DNA from: Lachnoclostridium edouardi
Lineage (GTDB): Bacteria; Bacillota; Clostridia; Lachnospirales; Lachnospiraceae
NCBI RefSeq assembly: GCF_900240245.1
Contig: NZ_OESQ01000001.1
Coordinates: 1,737,254 to 1,801,253, forward strand
Length of the DNA stretch: 64,000 bases
Direction: 5' to 3'
Shown: in pieces, positions 34,833-45,005 of the stretch
Layout of the letters: every line of letters begins with the position of its first letter
Position numbering within the stretch: the first letter of the stretch is position 1
The notes under the pieces: model-generated
What the model was told of the DNA's origin: nothing
What the model saw: the letters and a program-made list of their open reading frames with translations, nothing else
Databases searched by the model: none
Position numbers and translations under genes: made by a program

Positions 34833-36758
34833 TTGATAGAAAAAATGAAGTTTTTAAGTATTACCGGTCCTAAGGAGGACATTGACCGGGTAGTTGACCA
34901 ATACTTGTCAAAATATGAAATACACCTGGAAAATGCCTTATCTGAGCTCCGGACAGTAAAGGTTCTTCGTCCTTTTACTGATGCCAATCCATATAAAGAT
35001 GTATGGCAGCGTTCTCTTCAGCTAAAGGAATTATTTCAGGGGGAAATATCAGGCGCTGTTCCTGATATGAATTTAGAGGAAGCTGTGAGAACTGTAGACG
35101 CCATCTATGCAAGTCTGGAAGAATTCCGCAGCAGACGTGCTGAGTTAGAAGCTTCTATTAAACAGATGGAGGAGTCTAAGGAACGCATCTCCCCATTTAA
35201 AGAGCTGAATTATAATTTAAGCTCTATTCTCCATTTTAAATATATTAAATTCAGATTTGGACGTATTTCTAAGGAATATTACGAAAAACTAAACAAATAT
35301 GTTTATGATACCATTGACACCATGGTTTATAAGTGTCAGGAGGAGGACGACTATGTATGGATCGTATACTTTGTTCCAAAAACAATACGGAAGAAAATCG
35401 ACGCTATATTTGCCTCCCTTCATTTTGAGCGGTACTATATACCAGATGAATATGAAGGCACTCCGTCTGAGGCCAACAGCATTTTAGAGGAGAAGCTGCA
35501 GCAGCAGAGAGATGAAATATCCAGCTTGAATCAACGGGAAGCCGCCTCTCTGGCCAAGCATAAAACTGAGGTTTTTGCCGCCGCAAAGCGTCTCACTACA
35601 TTCTCAAATAATTTTAACGTGAGAAAGCTGGCCGCCTGCACGGCCCACGAAAAAGCTACCTTTTACATTTTATGCGGATGGATGAGCGCTGTGGATGCAG
35701 AGAAGTTTCAGAAGGAAATTGAAAAGGACTCTGATACCTTTTGTATTGTGGAGGATGACCATGAAAATTTAATCAGTCCCCCTCCCACCAAGCTGCGCAA
35801 CCCAAAATTATTCCGTCCATTTGAAATGTTTATTCGCATGTACGGTCTTCCGTCTTATGATGAATTTGATCCTACTATGTTAGTCGGCCTGACCTATTCC
35901 TTTCTCTTTGGATTTATGTTTGGGGATGCCGGTCAGGGGCTATGCCTCTTAATAGGAGGATTTATTCTCTATAAAATGAAAAAAGCCAATTTGGCGGCTA
36001 TTATTTCCTGCTGCGGCTTTTTCTCCACTATATTTGGATTTATGTTTGGAAGTATTTTTGGATTTGAAGATATAATAGAACCTGTATGGCTGCGGCCTGC
36101 AGAAGCTATGACCAACCTTCCCTTTATCGGTAAGCTGAACACTGTGTTTGTAGTGGCCATTGCCATTGGCATGGGAATCATTCTTCTCACTATGATTCTT
36201 AATATAAAAAACAGCTTAAAGCAAAAGGATTTGGAAAAGTCCTGGTTTGACACTAACGGCGCCGCAGGCTTTGTATTTTACGCCAGTATGACTGCTGTAA
36301 TAACTTTGTTTATGACAGGCCGCGCGCTTCCTGCCGGTATTGTCATGGCAGTTATGTTTGTAATACCGCTTTTCATTATTTTCTTTAAAGAGCCTCTCAC
36401 CGCTATTGTTGAGAAAAAAGCGGAAATTATGCCGGCTGAAAAAGGGATGTTTTTTGTCCAGGGATTTTTTGAGCTGTTTGAAGTGCTGCTCAGCTACTTT
36501 TCCAACACCTTGTCCTTTGTCCGTGTCGGAGCCTTTGCCGTCAGCCATGCAGCTATGATGCAGGTCGTTCTTATGTTAGCGGGAGCAGAATCAGGGGGCA
36601 GTCCCAACTGGATTATAGTTATTTTGGGCAACCTGTTTGTCTGCGGCATGGAAGGACTGATTGTAGGCATTCAGGTGCTTCGTCTGGAGTATTATGAGCT
36701 GTTCAGCCGTTTTTACCGTGGAAACGGCCGTGAATTCCGCCCATATGGAAAAGCTTAA
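34833..36758 (+). CDS. ntpI: V-type ATPase subunit I (membrane stator, a-like)
   Basis: A 641-residue protein with a cytoplasmic N-terminal half with coiled coil (residues about 85-125 and 215-255) and a membrane C-terminal half with seven to eight helices from residue 340. The stretch FGFMFGDAGQG (near 355) and FSNTLSFVRVGAFAVSHA (near 555-572) are family hallmarks; the arginine of FVRVG faces the rotor ring. It forms the ion path of the stator. The TTG at 34833 is preferred because AGGAGGGA lies nine bases upstream; an ATG four codons later is too far from it. Confidence 0.92.
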   Translation: MIEKMKFLSITGPKEDIDRVVDQYLSKYEIHLENALSELRTVKVLRPFTDANPYKDVWQRSLQLKELFQGEISGAVPDMNLEEAVRTVDAIYASLEEFRSRRAELEASIKQMEESKERISPFKELNYNLSSILHFKYIKFRFGRISKEYYEKLNKYVYDTIDTMVYKCQEEDDYVWIVYFVPKTIRKKIDAIFASLHFERYYIPDEYEGTPSEANSILEEKLQQQRDEISSLNQREAASLAKHKTEVFAAAKRLTTFSNNFNVRKLAACTAHEKATFYILCGWMSAVDAEKFQKEIEKDSDTFCIVEDDHENLISPPPTKLRNPKLFRPFEMFIRMYGLPSYDEFDPTMLVGLTYSFLFGFMFGDAGQGLCLLIGGFILYKMKKANLAAIISCCGFFSTIFGFMFGSIFGFEDIIEPVWLRPAEAMTNLPFIGKLNTVFVVAIAIGMGIILLTMILNIKNSLKQKDLEKSWFDTNGAAGFVFYASMTAVITLFMTGRALPAGIVMAVMFVIPLFIIFFKEPLTAIVEKKAEIMPAEKGMFFVQGFFELFEVLLSYFSNTLSFVRVGAFAVSHAAMMQVVLMLAGAESGGSPNWIIVILGNLFVCGMEGLIVGIQVLRLEYYELFSRFYRGNGREFRPYGKA

Positions 36759-36792
36759 AAATTACACTATATAAAGTAAAGGAGAAATCACT

Positions 36793-37227
36793 ATGACATT
36801 ATTAGTAAAAATTACATTATCTATTGCCCTTCTTTTAAGTATTGCCGTACCTTTCGGAGCATTTGCTGCTGGAGAAAAAACAAGGGGACGCTACAAAGTA
36901 GCTTTGGGCGTTAATACAGCCCTTTTCTTTGGCGTAATGCTTGTAGCCGCATTCCTTATGTTCAGTCAAACTGCATTTGCAGCTCCCGAGGCAGCCTCCG
37001 CAGTTTCCCAAAGCTCTGCCGGCCTTGGTTATCTGGCTGCTGCTCTTTCCACAGGTCTTTCCTGCGTAGGCGGCGGTATCGCCGTGTCAGCCGCTGCTTC
37101 TGCTGCTTTAGGCGCAATTAGTGAGGATTCTTCCATTCTGGGTAAATCCCTCATCTTCGTTGGTCTTGCCGAAGGTGTTTGTCTGTACGGTTTGATCATT
37201 TCCTTTATGATCTTAGGCCAGCTTTAA
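36793..37227 (+). CDS. ntpK: V-type ATPase subunit K (membrane rotor ring)
   Basis: A 144-residue proteolipid with four membrane helices. The ion-binding glutamate Glu127 lies in the last helix (VGLAEGV). The first hairpin (residues 1-60) has no equivalent glutamate, so each subunit carries one ion site, as in 16-kDa-type V-ring subunits. SLSCVGGGIAVS near 89-99 contains the glycine-rich third helix. The gene sits between I and F with short gaps. Whether Na+ or H+ is carried cannot be read safely. Confidence 0.88.
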   Translation: MTLLVKITLSIALLLSIAVPFGAFAAGEKTRGRYKVALGVNTALFFGVMLVAAFLMFSQTAFAAPEAASAVSQSSAGLGYLAAALSTGLSCVGGGIAVSAAASAALGAISEDSSILGKSLIFVGLAEGVCLYGLIISFMILGQL

Positions 37228-37230
37228 TTT

Positions 37231-37539
37231 ATGAAAATGTACTTAATCAGCGACAACATTGATACTTTAACTGGTATGAGACTAGCTGGAGTAGAAGGTG
37301 TTGTGGTTCACCAGGAACATGAATTGCAGGACGCACTAAATAAGGTTCTGGCCGATAAAGAGATTGGTATTGTGCTTCTTACAGAAAAGTTCGGAAGAGA
37401 TTTCCCGGAAATTGTAAACAACGTCAAGCTGTCTTACAAGACCCCTTTGTTTGTAGAAATACCTGACCGCCACGGAACCGGCCGCAAGCCCAACTTTATT
37501 ACTGATTACGTCAATGAAGCAATCGGATTAAAATTATAG
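37231..37539 (+). CDS. ntpG: V-type ATPase subunit F (central stalk)
   Basis: A 102-residue Rossmann-like protein with the motif TGMRLAGVEG near residues 12-21 and the strand IGIVLLTEKF near 50-60. This fits subunit F, which rests with D in the central stalk. It starts three bases after the K gene. In Enterococcus hirae naming this is NtpG. Confidence 0.85.
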   Translation: MKMYLISDNIDTLTGMRLAGVEGVVVHQEHELQDALNKVLADKEIGIVLLTEKFGRDFPEIVNNVKLSYKTPLFVEIPDRHGTGRKPNFITDYVNEAIGLKL

Positions 37540-37556
37540 GAAAGCAGGTGATTATC

Positions 37557-38156
37557 TTGACAACAGAGGAAAAATTACAGCATTTTCTGGATTTCTGTAT
37601 GGAGGACTCCAGAGCCAGAAGCGCCAAATTAATAGATGAATACACTGCAGCCCTGGAAAAAACATTTGAGGAGCACCAGGCGGAAGCCAGGCAACGGGCC
37701 GCAATGCAGCTGCATCAGGAGCAGGAGCATATTAAACGGGAATGTAATAAGCGTCTTGCTATTGAACAGCTCCAGTTAAAACGAACCTTAGGCCAGAAAA
37801 ACGAAGAATTAAAGGCTATGATAATAGTTGAGCTGAGAAACCGCCTGGCGGAATTTATGGATTCCCAGGAATATTTCCCTTTGCTGGAAAAGCAAATCAA
37901 AGAGGCAAAGGAGTTTGCAGGAGACCAGGAGCTGATTATTTACATGGACCCTGCAGACGAAAATAAAATTCCCAGACTGGCTTTACATCATAATGTAACT
38001 ATAAAGCCTTGTGACCATTCCTTTTTAGGCGGTATAAAAGCAGAAATTCCATCCAGGAATATTTTAATTGACAACTCTTTCGCCACAAAGCTGGAGGAGG
38101 CTAAGCACAACTTTAAATTTGACATTCATCTGGAAGGAGGAGGAAATAATGGCTAA
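37557..38156 (+). CDS. ntpE: V-type ATPase subunit E (peripheral stalk)
   Basis: A 199-residue protein. The N-terminal half is a charged helix, and the C-terminal half is a small globular domain ending in NILIDNSFATKLEEA, typical of subunit E. I prefer the TTG at 37557, which has AGGTGAT just upstream, over the GTG at 37548 three codons earlier. The gene overlaps the start of subunit A by eight bases. It should pair with subunit G/H to anchor the catalytic head. Confidence 0.85.
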   Translation: MTTEEKLQHFLDFCMEDSRARSAKLIDEYTAALEKTFEEHQAEARQRAAMQLHQEQEHIKRECNKRLAIEQLQLKRTLGQKNEELKAMIIVELRNRLAEFMDSQEYFPLLEKQIKEAKEFAGDQELIIYMDPADENKIPRLALHHNVTIKPCDHSFLGGIKAEIPSRNILIDNSFATKLEEAKHNFKFDIHLEGGGNNG

Positions 38157-39915
38157 AACAGGAATCATCTACGGCATTAACGGCCCCATTATATACGTAA
38201 AAGACGATGTAGGCTTTCAGATGCATGAAATGGTTTATGTAGGCCGGGAGAATCTGGTAGGCGAGGTTATTAGTCTTTCCTCAGATTCCACCACCATCCA
38301 GGTATATGAGGAAACTACTGGAATCAAGCCCGGCGAAATTGTTACAGGCACAGGAGCCCCGGTCTCTGTAACCCTGGCCCCAGGTATTCTCAGCAATATT
38401 TTCGACGGCATTGAACGTCCTCTTCACGAAATCGCCAGAGAAGGCGGAATTTACATTAACCGTGGCATCAATATTGATTCTCTGGACACAGAGAAATTAT
38501 GGGATACTCATATTGTAGTAAAGCAGGGACAGCACCTGTTTCCCGGCGCTATTATTGCGGAAGTGCCCGAGACAAGGGCCATTGTCCATAAGGTTATGAT
38601 TCCCCCTGATGTGGAGGGTTCTGTTATAAATGTAGTAACTGACGGAAAATATAAAATTAATGACGTGCTGCTTACGCTGCAGCTAGGGGACGGCACAGAG
38701 CTGCCTGTTACCATGGCGCAGAAATGGCCTATTCGCGTGGCGCGTCCAACCGCCAAACGTTTTCCTCCGGCAAAGCCTTTAATTACAGGCCAAAGAATCC
38801 TGGATACACTGTTTCCTCTGGCCAAGGGCGGCACGGCCGCTATCCCCGGAGGCTTCGGAACAGGAAAAACAATGACCCAGCATCAAATTGCCAAGTGGTC
38901 TGACGCTGATATTATTATATATATTGGCTGCGGAGAAAGGGGCAACGAGATGACTCAGGTGCTGGAGGAATTCAGCCAGCTGATCGACCCAAAATCCGGC
39001 AATCCTCTGATGGACAGAACCACTTTAATTGCCAACACCTCCAACATGCCTGTAGCTGCCCGTGAAGCCAGTCTTTACTCTGGCCTGACCCTTGCAGAAT
39101 ACTACAGAGACATGGGGTATCACGTAGCAATTATGGCCGACTCTACCTCCAGGTGGGCGGAGGCTTTAAGAGAGCTTTCCGGACGATTGGAGGAGATGCC
39201 TGCTGAGGAAGGCTTCCCGGCATATCTGGCGTCCCGGCTTTCGGCCTTTTATGAAAGAGCCGGCATGATGCAGAATTTAAATGGCACAGAAGGCTCTGTA
39301 TCAATTATCGGAGCAGTTTCTCCTCAGGGCGGCGATTTCTCCGAGCCGGTAACGCAGAATACAAAGCGTTTTGTCCGCTGCTTCTGGGGACTTGACAAAA
39401 ACTTAGCTTATGCCAGACATTTCCCTGCTATTCAGTGGCTGACAAGCTACTCTGAATACTTAATGGATTTATCTCAATGGTATTCTGACAATGTAGATAA
39501 AAAATTTATTGACTATAGAAACCGCCTTGTCTTCCTGCTGACCCAGGAAAGCAATCTGATGGAAATTGTAAAGCTGATTGGCAGCGACGTGCTTCCTGAC
39601 GATCAAAAGCTGATTTTGGAAATCGCCAAAGTAATCCGCGTCGGCTTTCTTCAGCAAAACGCCTTCCATCCGGACGACACCTGCGTTCCCATGAAAAAGC
39701 AATTTCAGATGATGGATATTATCCTTTATCTTTACAAAAAATCCAGAGCTTTAATTTCCATGGGAATGCCTATGTCAGTTTTAAAGGAGGATCCAATCTT
39801 TGACAAAGTAATTTCCATAAAATACGACATTCCCAACAACAAGCCGGAAATGTTTGACCACTATAAAAAAATGATAGACCAGTTCTACGATAATGTCGTA
39901 GAGCGGAATGGTTAA
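38149..39915 (+). CDS. ntpA: V-type ATPase catalytic subunit A
   Basis: A 588-residue catalytic subunit. The P-loop GGFGTGKT is at residues 234-241, with the non-homologous V-type insertion before it (about 110-190), and GERGNEM and MADSTSRWAEALRE downstream. It hydrolyses ATP or, running in reverse, makes it, coupled to ion flow. The ATG at 38149 follows GGAGGAGG; the open frame upstream lies within subunit E. Length matches the family. Confidence 0.97.
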   Translation: MAKTGIIYGINGPIIYVKDDVGFQMHEMVYVGRENLVGEVISLSSDSTTIQVYEETTGIKPGEIVTGTGAPVSVTLAPGILSNIFDGIERPLHEIAREGGIYINRGINIDSLDTEKLWDTHIVVKQGQHLFPGAIIAEVPETRAIVHKVMIPPDVEGSVINVVTDGKYKINDVLLTLQLGDGTELPVTMAQKWPIRVARPTAKRFPPAKPLITGQRILDTLFPLAKGGTAAIPGGFGTGKTMTQHQIAKWSDADIIIYIGCGERGNEMTQVLEEFSQLIDPKSGNPLMDRTTLIANTSNMPVAAREASLYSGLTLAEYYRDMGYHVAIMADSTSRWAEALRELSGRLEEMPAEEGFPAYLASRLSAFYERAGMMQNLNGTEGSVSIIGAVSPQGGDFSEPVTQNTKRFVRCFWGLDKNLAYARHFPAIQWLTSYSEYLMDLSQWYSDNVDKKFIDYRNRLVFLLTQESNLMEIVKLIGSDVLPDDQKLILEIAKVIRVGFLQQNAFHPDDTCVPMKKQFQMMDIILYLYKKSRALISMGMPMSVLKEDPIFDKVISIKYDIPNNKPEMFDHYKKMIDQFYDNVVERNG

Positions 39916-39927
39916 GGAGGTGCTTCC

Positions 39928-41313
39928 ATGGCAATCGAATATTTAGGACTAAGCCAGATCAACGGTCCTCTGGTGGTTTTGGAAGGCGTCCAGAACGCTG
40001 CTTTTGACGAGATTGTAGAAATGACTGTAAACGGCAATGAGCATCGCCTGGGCCGTGTAATTGAAATTTATAATAATAAAGCCATTATCCAGGTTTACGA
40101 GGGGACGGAGGGCATGGCTCTGCGCAATACTCACACCCGTTTAACAGGGCATCCTATGGAAATCGGAGTGTCAGAATCCATGCTGGGCCGTACCTTTAAC
40201 GGCATCGGCATTCCTATTGACGGCTTGGGAGATATAGACGCTGACAAAATGCTGGATGTAAACGGAAAGCCTTTAAATCCTGTAACCAGAGAGTATCCCA
40301 GAAACTATATCCGCACCGGCCTTTCCGCCATAGACGGGCTGACTACCTTAATCCGCGGACAAAAGCTTCCTATTTTCTCCGGAAACGGTCTTCCCCATGA
40401 CCAATTAGCTGCCCAGATTGTTCAGCAGGCCTCCCTTGGAGACGATACAGACGAGAAATTTGCTATTGTGTTTGCCGCCATGGGCGTTAAATACGACGTA
40501 GCTGACTTCTTCCGCCGCACTTTTGAGGAAAGCGGAGTTTCTGACCATGTGGCAATGTTTATTAATCTGGCCAACGACCCTGTGGTGGAAAGGCTGATTA
40601 CCCCCAAAGTGGCCCTCACTTTAGCTGAATATCTGGCTTTTGAGAGAGGTATGCACATTCTGGTTATTTTAACCGATATGACCTCATTTGCCGAGGCAAT
40701 GAGGGAGGTTTCCTCCTCCAAAGGAGAAATTCCTTCCCGAAAAGGCTTTCCCGGCTATTTGTACAGCGAGCTGGCCACTATTTATGAGCGGGCCGGTATT
40801 GTAAAAGGCAGTAAGGGCTCTGTAACCCAGATTCCAATACTGACTATGCCAAATGATGATATTACTCATCCTATCCCTGATTTAACAGGCTACATTACAG
40901 AAGGACAGATTGTGCTGGACCGTCTTCTCCAGGGTCAATCTGTATACCCGCCGATTAACGTACTGCCTTCCCTGTCCCGTCTGATGAAGGACGGTATCGG
41001 CAAAGGTTTTACAAGAGAAGACCATCAGGACGTGGCGAATCAGCTGTTTTCCTGTTACGCCAAGGTGGGGGACGCCAGAGCCCTTGCCTCTGTAATCGGC
41101 GAGGACGAGCTTTCTCCTATTGATAAAAAATATTTGGAATTCGGGCAGGCGTTTGAGCATCAATTTGTAGGCCAGGATCTGCAGGAAAACAGAACGATTC
41201 TGGAAACCCTTAATATTGGCTGGAAGCTCCTTGGAATGCTTCCCAGAAAAGAGCTGGACCGTATTGACACAAAGATTTTAGATCAATATTATCAGCCTGC
41301 TGACAGGGACTGA
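39928..41313 (+). CDS. ntpB: V-type ATPase subunit B (non-catalytic)
   Basis: A 461-residue regulatory subunit, paralogous to A but without a working P-loop ([10 protein letters not shown] at the equivalent site). [12 protein letters not shown] and the C-terminal bundle are typical. It alternates with A in the catalytic hexamer. AAGGAGG precedes the ATG, 12 bases after the A stop. The stop is TGA followed at once by TAA. Confidence 0.97.
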   Translation: MAIEYLGLSQINGPLVVLEGVQNAAFDEIVEMTVNGNEHRLGRVIEIYNNKAIIQVYEGTEGMALRNTHTRLTGHPMEIGVSESMLGRTFNGIGIPIDGLGDIDADKMLDVNGKPLNPVTREYPRNYIRTGLSAIDGLTTLIRGQKLPIFSGNGLPHDQLAAQIVQQASLGDDTDEKFAIVFAAMGVKYDVADFFRRTFEESGVSDHVAMFINLANDPVVERLITPKVALTLAEYLAFERGMHILVILTDMTSFAEAMREVSSSKGEIPSRKGFPGYLYSELATIYERAGIVKGSKGSVTQIPILTMPNDDITHPIPDLTGYITEGQIVLDRLLQGQSVYPPINVLPSLSRLMKDGIGKGFTREDHQDVANQLFSCYAKVGDARALASVIGEDELSPIDKKYLEFGQAFEHQFVGQDLQENRTILETLNIGWKLLGMLPRKELDRIDTKILDQYYQPADRD

Positions 41314-41331
41314 TAAATAAGGAGGGATTTT

Positions 41332-41949
41332 ATGAATCTGAATTCATTTCCCACAAAAGGCAATCTGATTCTGGCAAAAAATTCTCTGGCTTTGGCCCGC
41401 CAGGGCTATGGCCTTATGGACAAGAAAAGAAACATTCTGCTGCGGGAATTAATGGGCCTGATTGATGAGGCAAAAAATATTCAGTCTGAAATAGACTCTA
41501 CCTTTACAGCCGCTTATCAGGCTCTTCAAATAGCTAATATTGAACTGGGCATCAACTATGTGCAGGAAATCAGCTCTTCTGTACCTGTGGAAAACGGAAT
41601 CCGTATTAAAGTGCGCAGTATTATGGGCACGGAGATCCCTTTAGTAGAACACCAGGAGGCGCCTTTAAATCCTGCCTACGCTTATTACAGCACTAGGGAA
41701 TCTTTAGACGAGGCCAGAGCCAATTTTGAAAAGGTAAAGGAGCTTACTATTAAGCTTTCCATGATAGAAAATTCCGCCTACCGCCTGGCAAATAATATTA
41801 AAAAGACGCAGAAAAGAGCCAACGCCCTAAAAAACATTACAATTCCAACCTACGAGGAGCTTAGCCGCAATATAACAAACGCGTTGGAAGAAAAAGAGCG
41901 AGAAGAGTTTACCAGACTAAAGGTAATTAAACAGACAAAGCAGAAATAA
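41332..41949 (+). CDS. ntpD: V-type ATPase subunit D (central shaft)
   Basis: A 205-residue protein with long N- and C-terminal helices forming the coiled-coil shaft. The N-terminal PTKGNLI, LARQGYGLMDKKRNILLREL and the C-terminal RANALKNITIPTY are family hallmarks. It ends the operon, and a clear terminator follows 17 bases after the stop. Confidence 0.93.
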   Translation: MNLNSFPTKGNLILAKNSLALARQGYGLMDKKRNILLRELMGLIDEAKNIQSEIDSTFTAAYQALQIANIELGINYVQEISSSVPVENGIRIKVRSIMGTEIPLVEHQEAPLNPAYAYYSTRESLDEARANFEKVKELTIKLSMIENSAYRLANNIKKTQKRANALKNITIPTYEELSRNITNALEEKEREEFTRLKVIKQTKQK

Positions 41950-41966
41950 AATCACATACAAAAGCT

Positions 41967-42005
41967 GCCTCAGAATGTTCTTCATTCTGGGGCTCTTTCT
42001 TTTTT
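41967..42005 (+). terminator. Terminator of the V-ATPase operon
   Basis: GCCTCAGAATG at 41967-41977 pairs over 11 bases, including one G-T pair, with CATTCTGGGGC at 41983-41993, followed by a T-rich run. Confidence 0.8.
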
Positions 42006-42088
42006 CCTGTTTAAGGCTTTTATGTAAATTGAAAAATCTGTTTCCCTATGCTAAAATGAAACTACTTATTTATCAGGAGGTACTATCT

Positions 42089-42781
42089 TTGGAATTACAC
42101 TGGTCAATACTGTTTGCCATGGAAACTATAGGAACCATTGCATTTGCTTCCTCCGGGGCCATGGTAGCTATTGAAAAGAACCTGGATCTTTTAGGGGTAA
42201 TTGTTCTCGGCGTTACTACTGCAGTGGGGGGCGGAATGCTTAGGGACATTATTATTGGAAACATACCGCCTAATTTATTTGTAAATCCTGTTTACGTGTT
42301 CATGGCCTTGGCCACAGTAATTATTTTATTCCTGATTATTCGCTTTCACCGCCATTTTTTATTTGGCCGCTCCAGAATAACCTATGAAAAAATTATGAAT
42401 ATTTTTGATGCCGTAGGCTTAGGAGCATTTACAGTTGTAGGGATTGATACTGCCGTCAGCTCCGGTTACGGCGAATACCATTTTCTCGCCGCATTTTTAG
42501 GTGTAATGACAGGAGTGGGAGGCGGAATTCTGCGGGATATTATGGCGGATCAGACGCCGTATATATTGAAAAAGCACGTGTATGCCAGCGCTTCTATTGC
42601 AGGAGCCGTGGCTTACATTTTACTGGCAGGTCAGATTTCTTCTGACAGCGCCATGATTATTTGTTCTGTGCTTGTAGTGGCGATTCGTTTGCTGGCCACA
42701 AAATACCGGTGGAATCTGCCCACTGCGCTGGGAAATATAGAGAAAGGAGACATTGTAAGGGACCATGAAAGTTCTCTATAA
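42089..42781 (+). CDS. TRIC/UPF0126-family membrane channel
   Basis: A 230-residue membrane protein made of two similar halves of about three helices, each with a glycine-rich motif: AVGGGMLRDIIIG in the first and GVGGGILRDIMA in the second. This is the UPF0126/TRIC family of trimeric cation channels. The TTG at 42089 is preferred since AGGAGG precedes it; the frame upstream is open but runs through a terminator. The last 17 bases overlap the next gene, so the pair is probably cotranslated. Confidence 0.85.
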   Translation: MELHWSILFAMETIGTIAFASSGAMVAIEKNLDLLGVIVLGVTTAVGGGMLRDIIIGNIPPNLFVNPVYVFMALATVIILFLIIRFHRHFLFGRSRITYEKIMNIFDAVGLGAFTVVGIDTAVSSGYGEYHFLAAFLGVMTGVGGGILRDIMADQTPYILKKHVYASASIAGAVAYILLAGQISSDSAMIICSVLVVAIRLLATKYRWNLPTALGNIEKGDIVRDHESSL

Positions 42782-43463
42782 TTTGCTGGGTATTCTTTGT
42801 TCCTTTTGTTTAATTATAATACTTCTTATTACTTCAGTGGAGGCTGTTGCTTATTGGACTCCAGGATACTATGAGAAGGAATATTCAAAATATCATGTAA
42901 CTGAGGCTGTGCATATGGAAATGGACGACCTGCTTACAGTCACATACGAAATGATGGATTATCTGAAAGGTCAAAGGACAGATCTTCATATTACTACTGT
43001 GGTGGACGGACAGGAGCGGGAGTTTTTTAATGAGCGGGAAATCGCCCATATGGAGGATGTGCGCAATTTATTTTTAGGAGGAATCACTCTTCGCCGGACC
43101 TGCATGATGGCAGCTTCCGCATGTTTATTACTTCTCTTATTTTTAAAAGCGGACATTAAAAAAGTGCTGCCGCGGACAATCTGTCTGGGCACTGGGATAT
43201 TTTTTATTATTTCAGCTGTTTTAGGAGGAATTATATCCACAGACTTTACAAAATACTTTATTATTTTCCACAAAATATTCTTTAACAATGATCTTTGGAT
43301 TTTAGACCCTTCCACTGATCTTCTGATTAATATTGTACCTGAGCCGTTTTTTATGGACACGGCTTTCCGCATCGGCGTATTATTTATTTCAGGAGTGCTG
43401 ATTATGTTTATCGCCTGCCTGGCCTGCGCCATACTGGAAAAGAAAAGCAGCGCAACTAAATAA
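42765..43463 (+). CDS. DUF1461 (TIGR01906) integral membrane protein
   Basis: A 232-residue protein with four membrane segments, a large loop (about 30-115) and the signature FFNNDLW then LDPSTDLLINIVPE near 180-200. This is the DUF1461/TIGR01906 family. As far as I recall, this family includes Lit, a lipoprotein intramolecular acyl transferase of some Firmicutes; whether this member shares that activity is unknown. It overlaps the TRIC gene by 17 bases and is followed by a carboxypeptidase gene. Confidence 0.75.
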   Translation: MKVLYNLLGILCSFCLIIILLITSVEAVAYWTPGYYEKEYSKYHVTEAVHMEMDDLLTVTYEMMDYLKGQRTDLHITTVVDGQEREFFNEREIAHMEDVRNLFLGGITLRRTCMMAASACLLLLLFLKADIKKVLPRTICLGTGIFFIISAVLGGIISTDFTKYFIIFHKIFFNNDLWILDPSTDLLINIVPEPFFMDTAFRIGVLFISGVLIMFIACLACAILEKKSSATK

Positions 43464-43484
43464 TATTCTGAAATGGAGACATAA

Positions 43485-45005
43485 ATGAGACGATTTTTAA
43501 CACTTCTGCTTTGTCTTTTACTGGCGACATGTATCTGGCCTCAGGCTGCCTACGGGGCTCCTGATTGGCCTTCCAATATAAATATTGAGGCAGACGGCGG
43601 CATTGTAATAGATGCAGAAACCTCTGCAGTTATATATGGAAAAAATATTCACCAGCAATATTATCCGGCCAGCATCACAAAAGTACTTACTGCTTTAATA
43701 GTTTTAGAGCAGTGTGATTTAAACGAAAGCGTTACCTTTTCCCACGATGCGGTTTACAATGTGGAGGCAGGAAGCAGCAACGCCAATCTGGAAGAGGGAG
43801 ATGTGCTGACTGTGGAGGACTGTTTGTACGCCCTGCTGTTAAATTCAGCCAATGAGGCGGGAAACGCTTTGGCCGAACATGTTTCTGGTTCCAGGGAAGC
43901 TTTTGCCGAGCTGATGAACCAAAGAGCCGCAGAGCTGGGCTGCCAGGACAGCCATTTTGCAAACCCCAGCGGCTTAAACGATGAAAACCACTATACGTCA
44001 GCCTATGATATGGCTTTAATTTGCCAGGCTGCCATTAAAAACGATAAATTCCGGAAAATTGACAGCGCTCTTTACTATGATTTGCGGCCTACTATACGAG
44101 ATCCGGAAGGACATACTCTTTACGCTCATCACGCTATGATGAAAAAAAATGACTCCCGGTATTATTCTGGTATATTTGGAGGAAAAACAGGCTACACCTC
44201 TTTAGCCGGCAATACTCTTGTTACCTTTGCAGAGCGGGACGGAATGACTTTGATCGCCGTTATTTTAAACGGTCATCTGACTCACTACAGCGATACGAAA
44301 ACACTTTTGGATTTTGGCTTTAATAACTTCCAAAATGTAGATATTGCTTCCAACGACAGTACCTACGGTTCTATGGAATCTGATATGACTATTGCAGGCC
44401 TGCCTGCAGGAGATCTTTCCAGAATTGTTTTGGAAAAGGGCTGTTCTGTCACCCTTCCCAGGGACGCTGATTTTTCCGATACTAATGTAACTTTAGAATA
44501 TGACTTGGATTCTCAGGCCCCGGATAATGCTATTGCAAAGCTTATTTATACTTATAATGACCGGGTGGTAGGCTCTCCTTATCTTCTTAATGAGACAAGC
44601 CAGCTTCCTTCCCTCCCTGCTCTTCCCCCAGGGGAAACTAGTTCAGATGAGGATCAATCTGCAGTTTCACAGGCAGCTGCCGCTCAAGGTGAGGAGTCTT
44701 CTCAAACCGAATCCTCCTCTTCTCAAAATGATGAGACAGGGGACAACTCTGAGACAAAAACAGGCTTTCGCATCCCCGCCTTTATATGGATTATTTTAGC
44801 CGTGCTGGCCGTAGTAGCCGCCGGCGCAGGTATTATCTGGTTCCTTAACAGGCAGCGTCAGAAAAAAAGAGCGGAAATGCGCAGGAGAAGGGAGCGAAGA
44901 ATCCAGCGCTTAAAGGAGATCGGCGTATCCTCTGATGACTTTGAACAAATAATGGCTTCTAAGCATACTCCTTCTTTAGGTAAGCGGAAAGGACGGAAAA
45001 AATAA
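43485..45005 (+). CDS. D-alanyl-D-alanine carboxypeptidase (PBP5/DacF-like)
   Basis: A 506-residue penicillin-binding protein. After a signal peptide (1-24) the three serine-acyltransferase motifs are Ser63-Ile-Thr-Lys66, Ser121-Ala-Asn123, and Lys234-Thr-Gly236. They remove the terminal D-Ala of peptidoglycan stem peptides. The C-terminal part contains a Ser/Glu-rich linker, one membrane helix (about 430-450) and a strongly basic cytoplasmic tail. Most PBP5 relatives attach by an amphipathic helix, so the membrane helix with tail is a small variation. The kinase gene starts at the next base after its stop. Confidence 0.93.
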   Translation: MRRFLTLLLCLLLATCIWPQAAYGAPDWPSNINIEADGGIVIDAETSAVIYGKNIHQQYYPASITKVLTALIVLEQCDLNESVTFSHDAVYNVEAGSSNANLEEGDVLTVEDCLYALLLNSANEAGNALAEHVSGSREAFAELMNQRAAELGCQDSHFANPSGLNDENHYTSAYDMALICQAAIKNDKFRKIDSALYYDLRPTIRDPEGHTLYAHHAMMKKNDSRYYSGIFGGKTGYTSLAGNTLVTFAERDGMTLIAVILNGHLTHYSDTKTLLDFGFNNFQNVDIASNDSTYGSMESDMTIAGLPAGDLSRIVLEKGCSVTLPRDADFSDTNVTLEYDLDSQAPDNAIAKLIYTYNDRVVGSPYLLNETSQLPSLPALPPGETSSDEDQSAVSQAAAAQGEESSQTESSSSQNDETGDNSETKTGFRIPAFIWIILAVLAVVAAGAGIIWFLNRQRQKKRAEMRRRRERRIQRLKEIGVSSDDFEQIMASKHTPSLGKRKGRKK

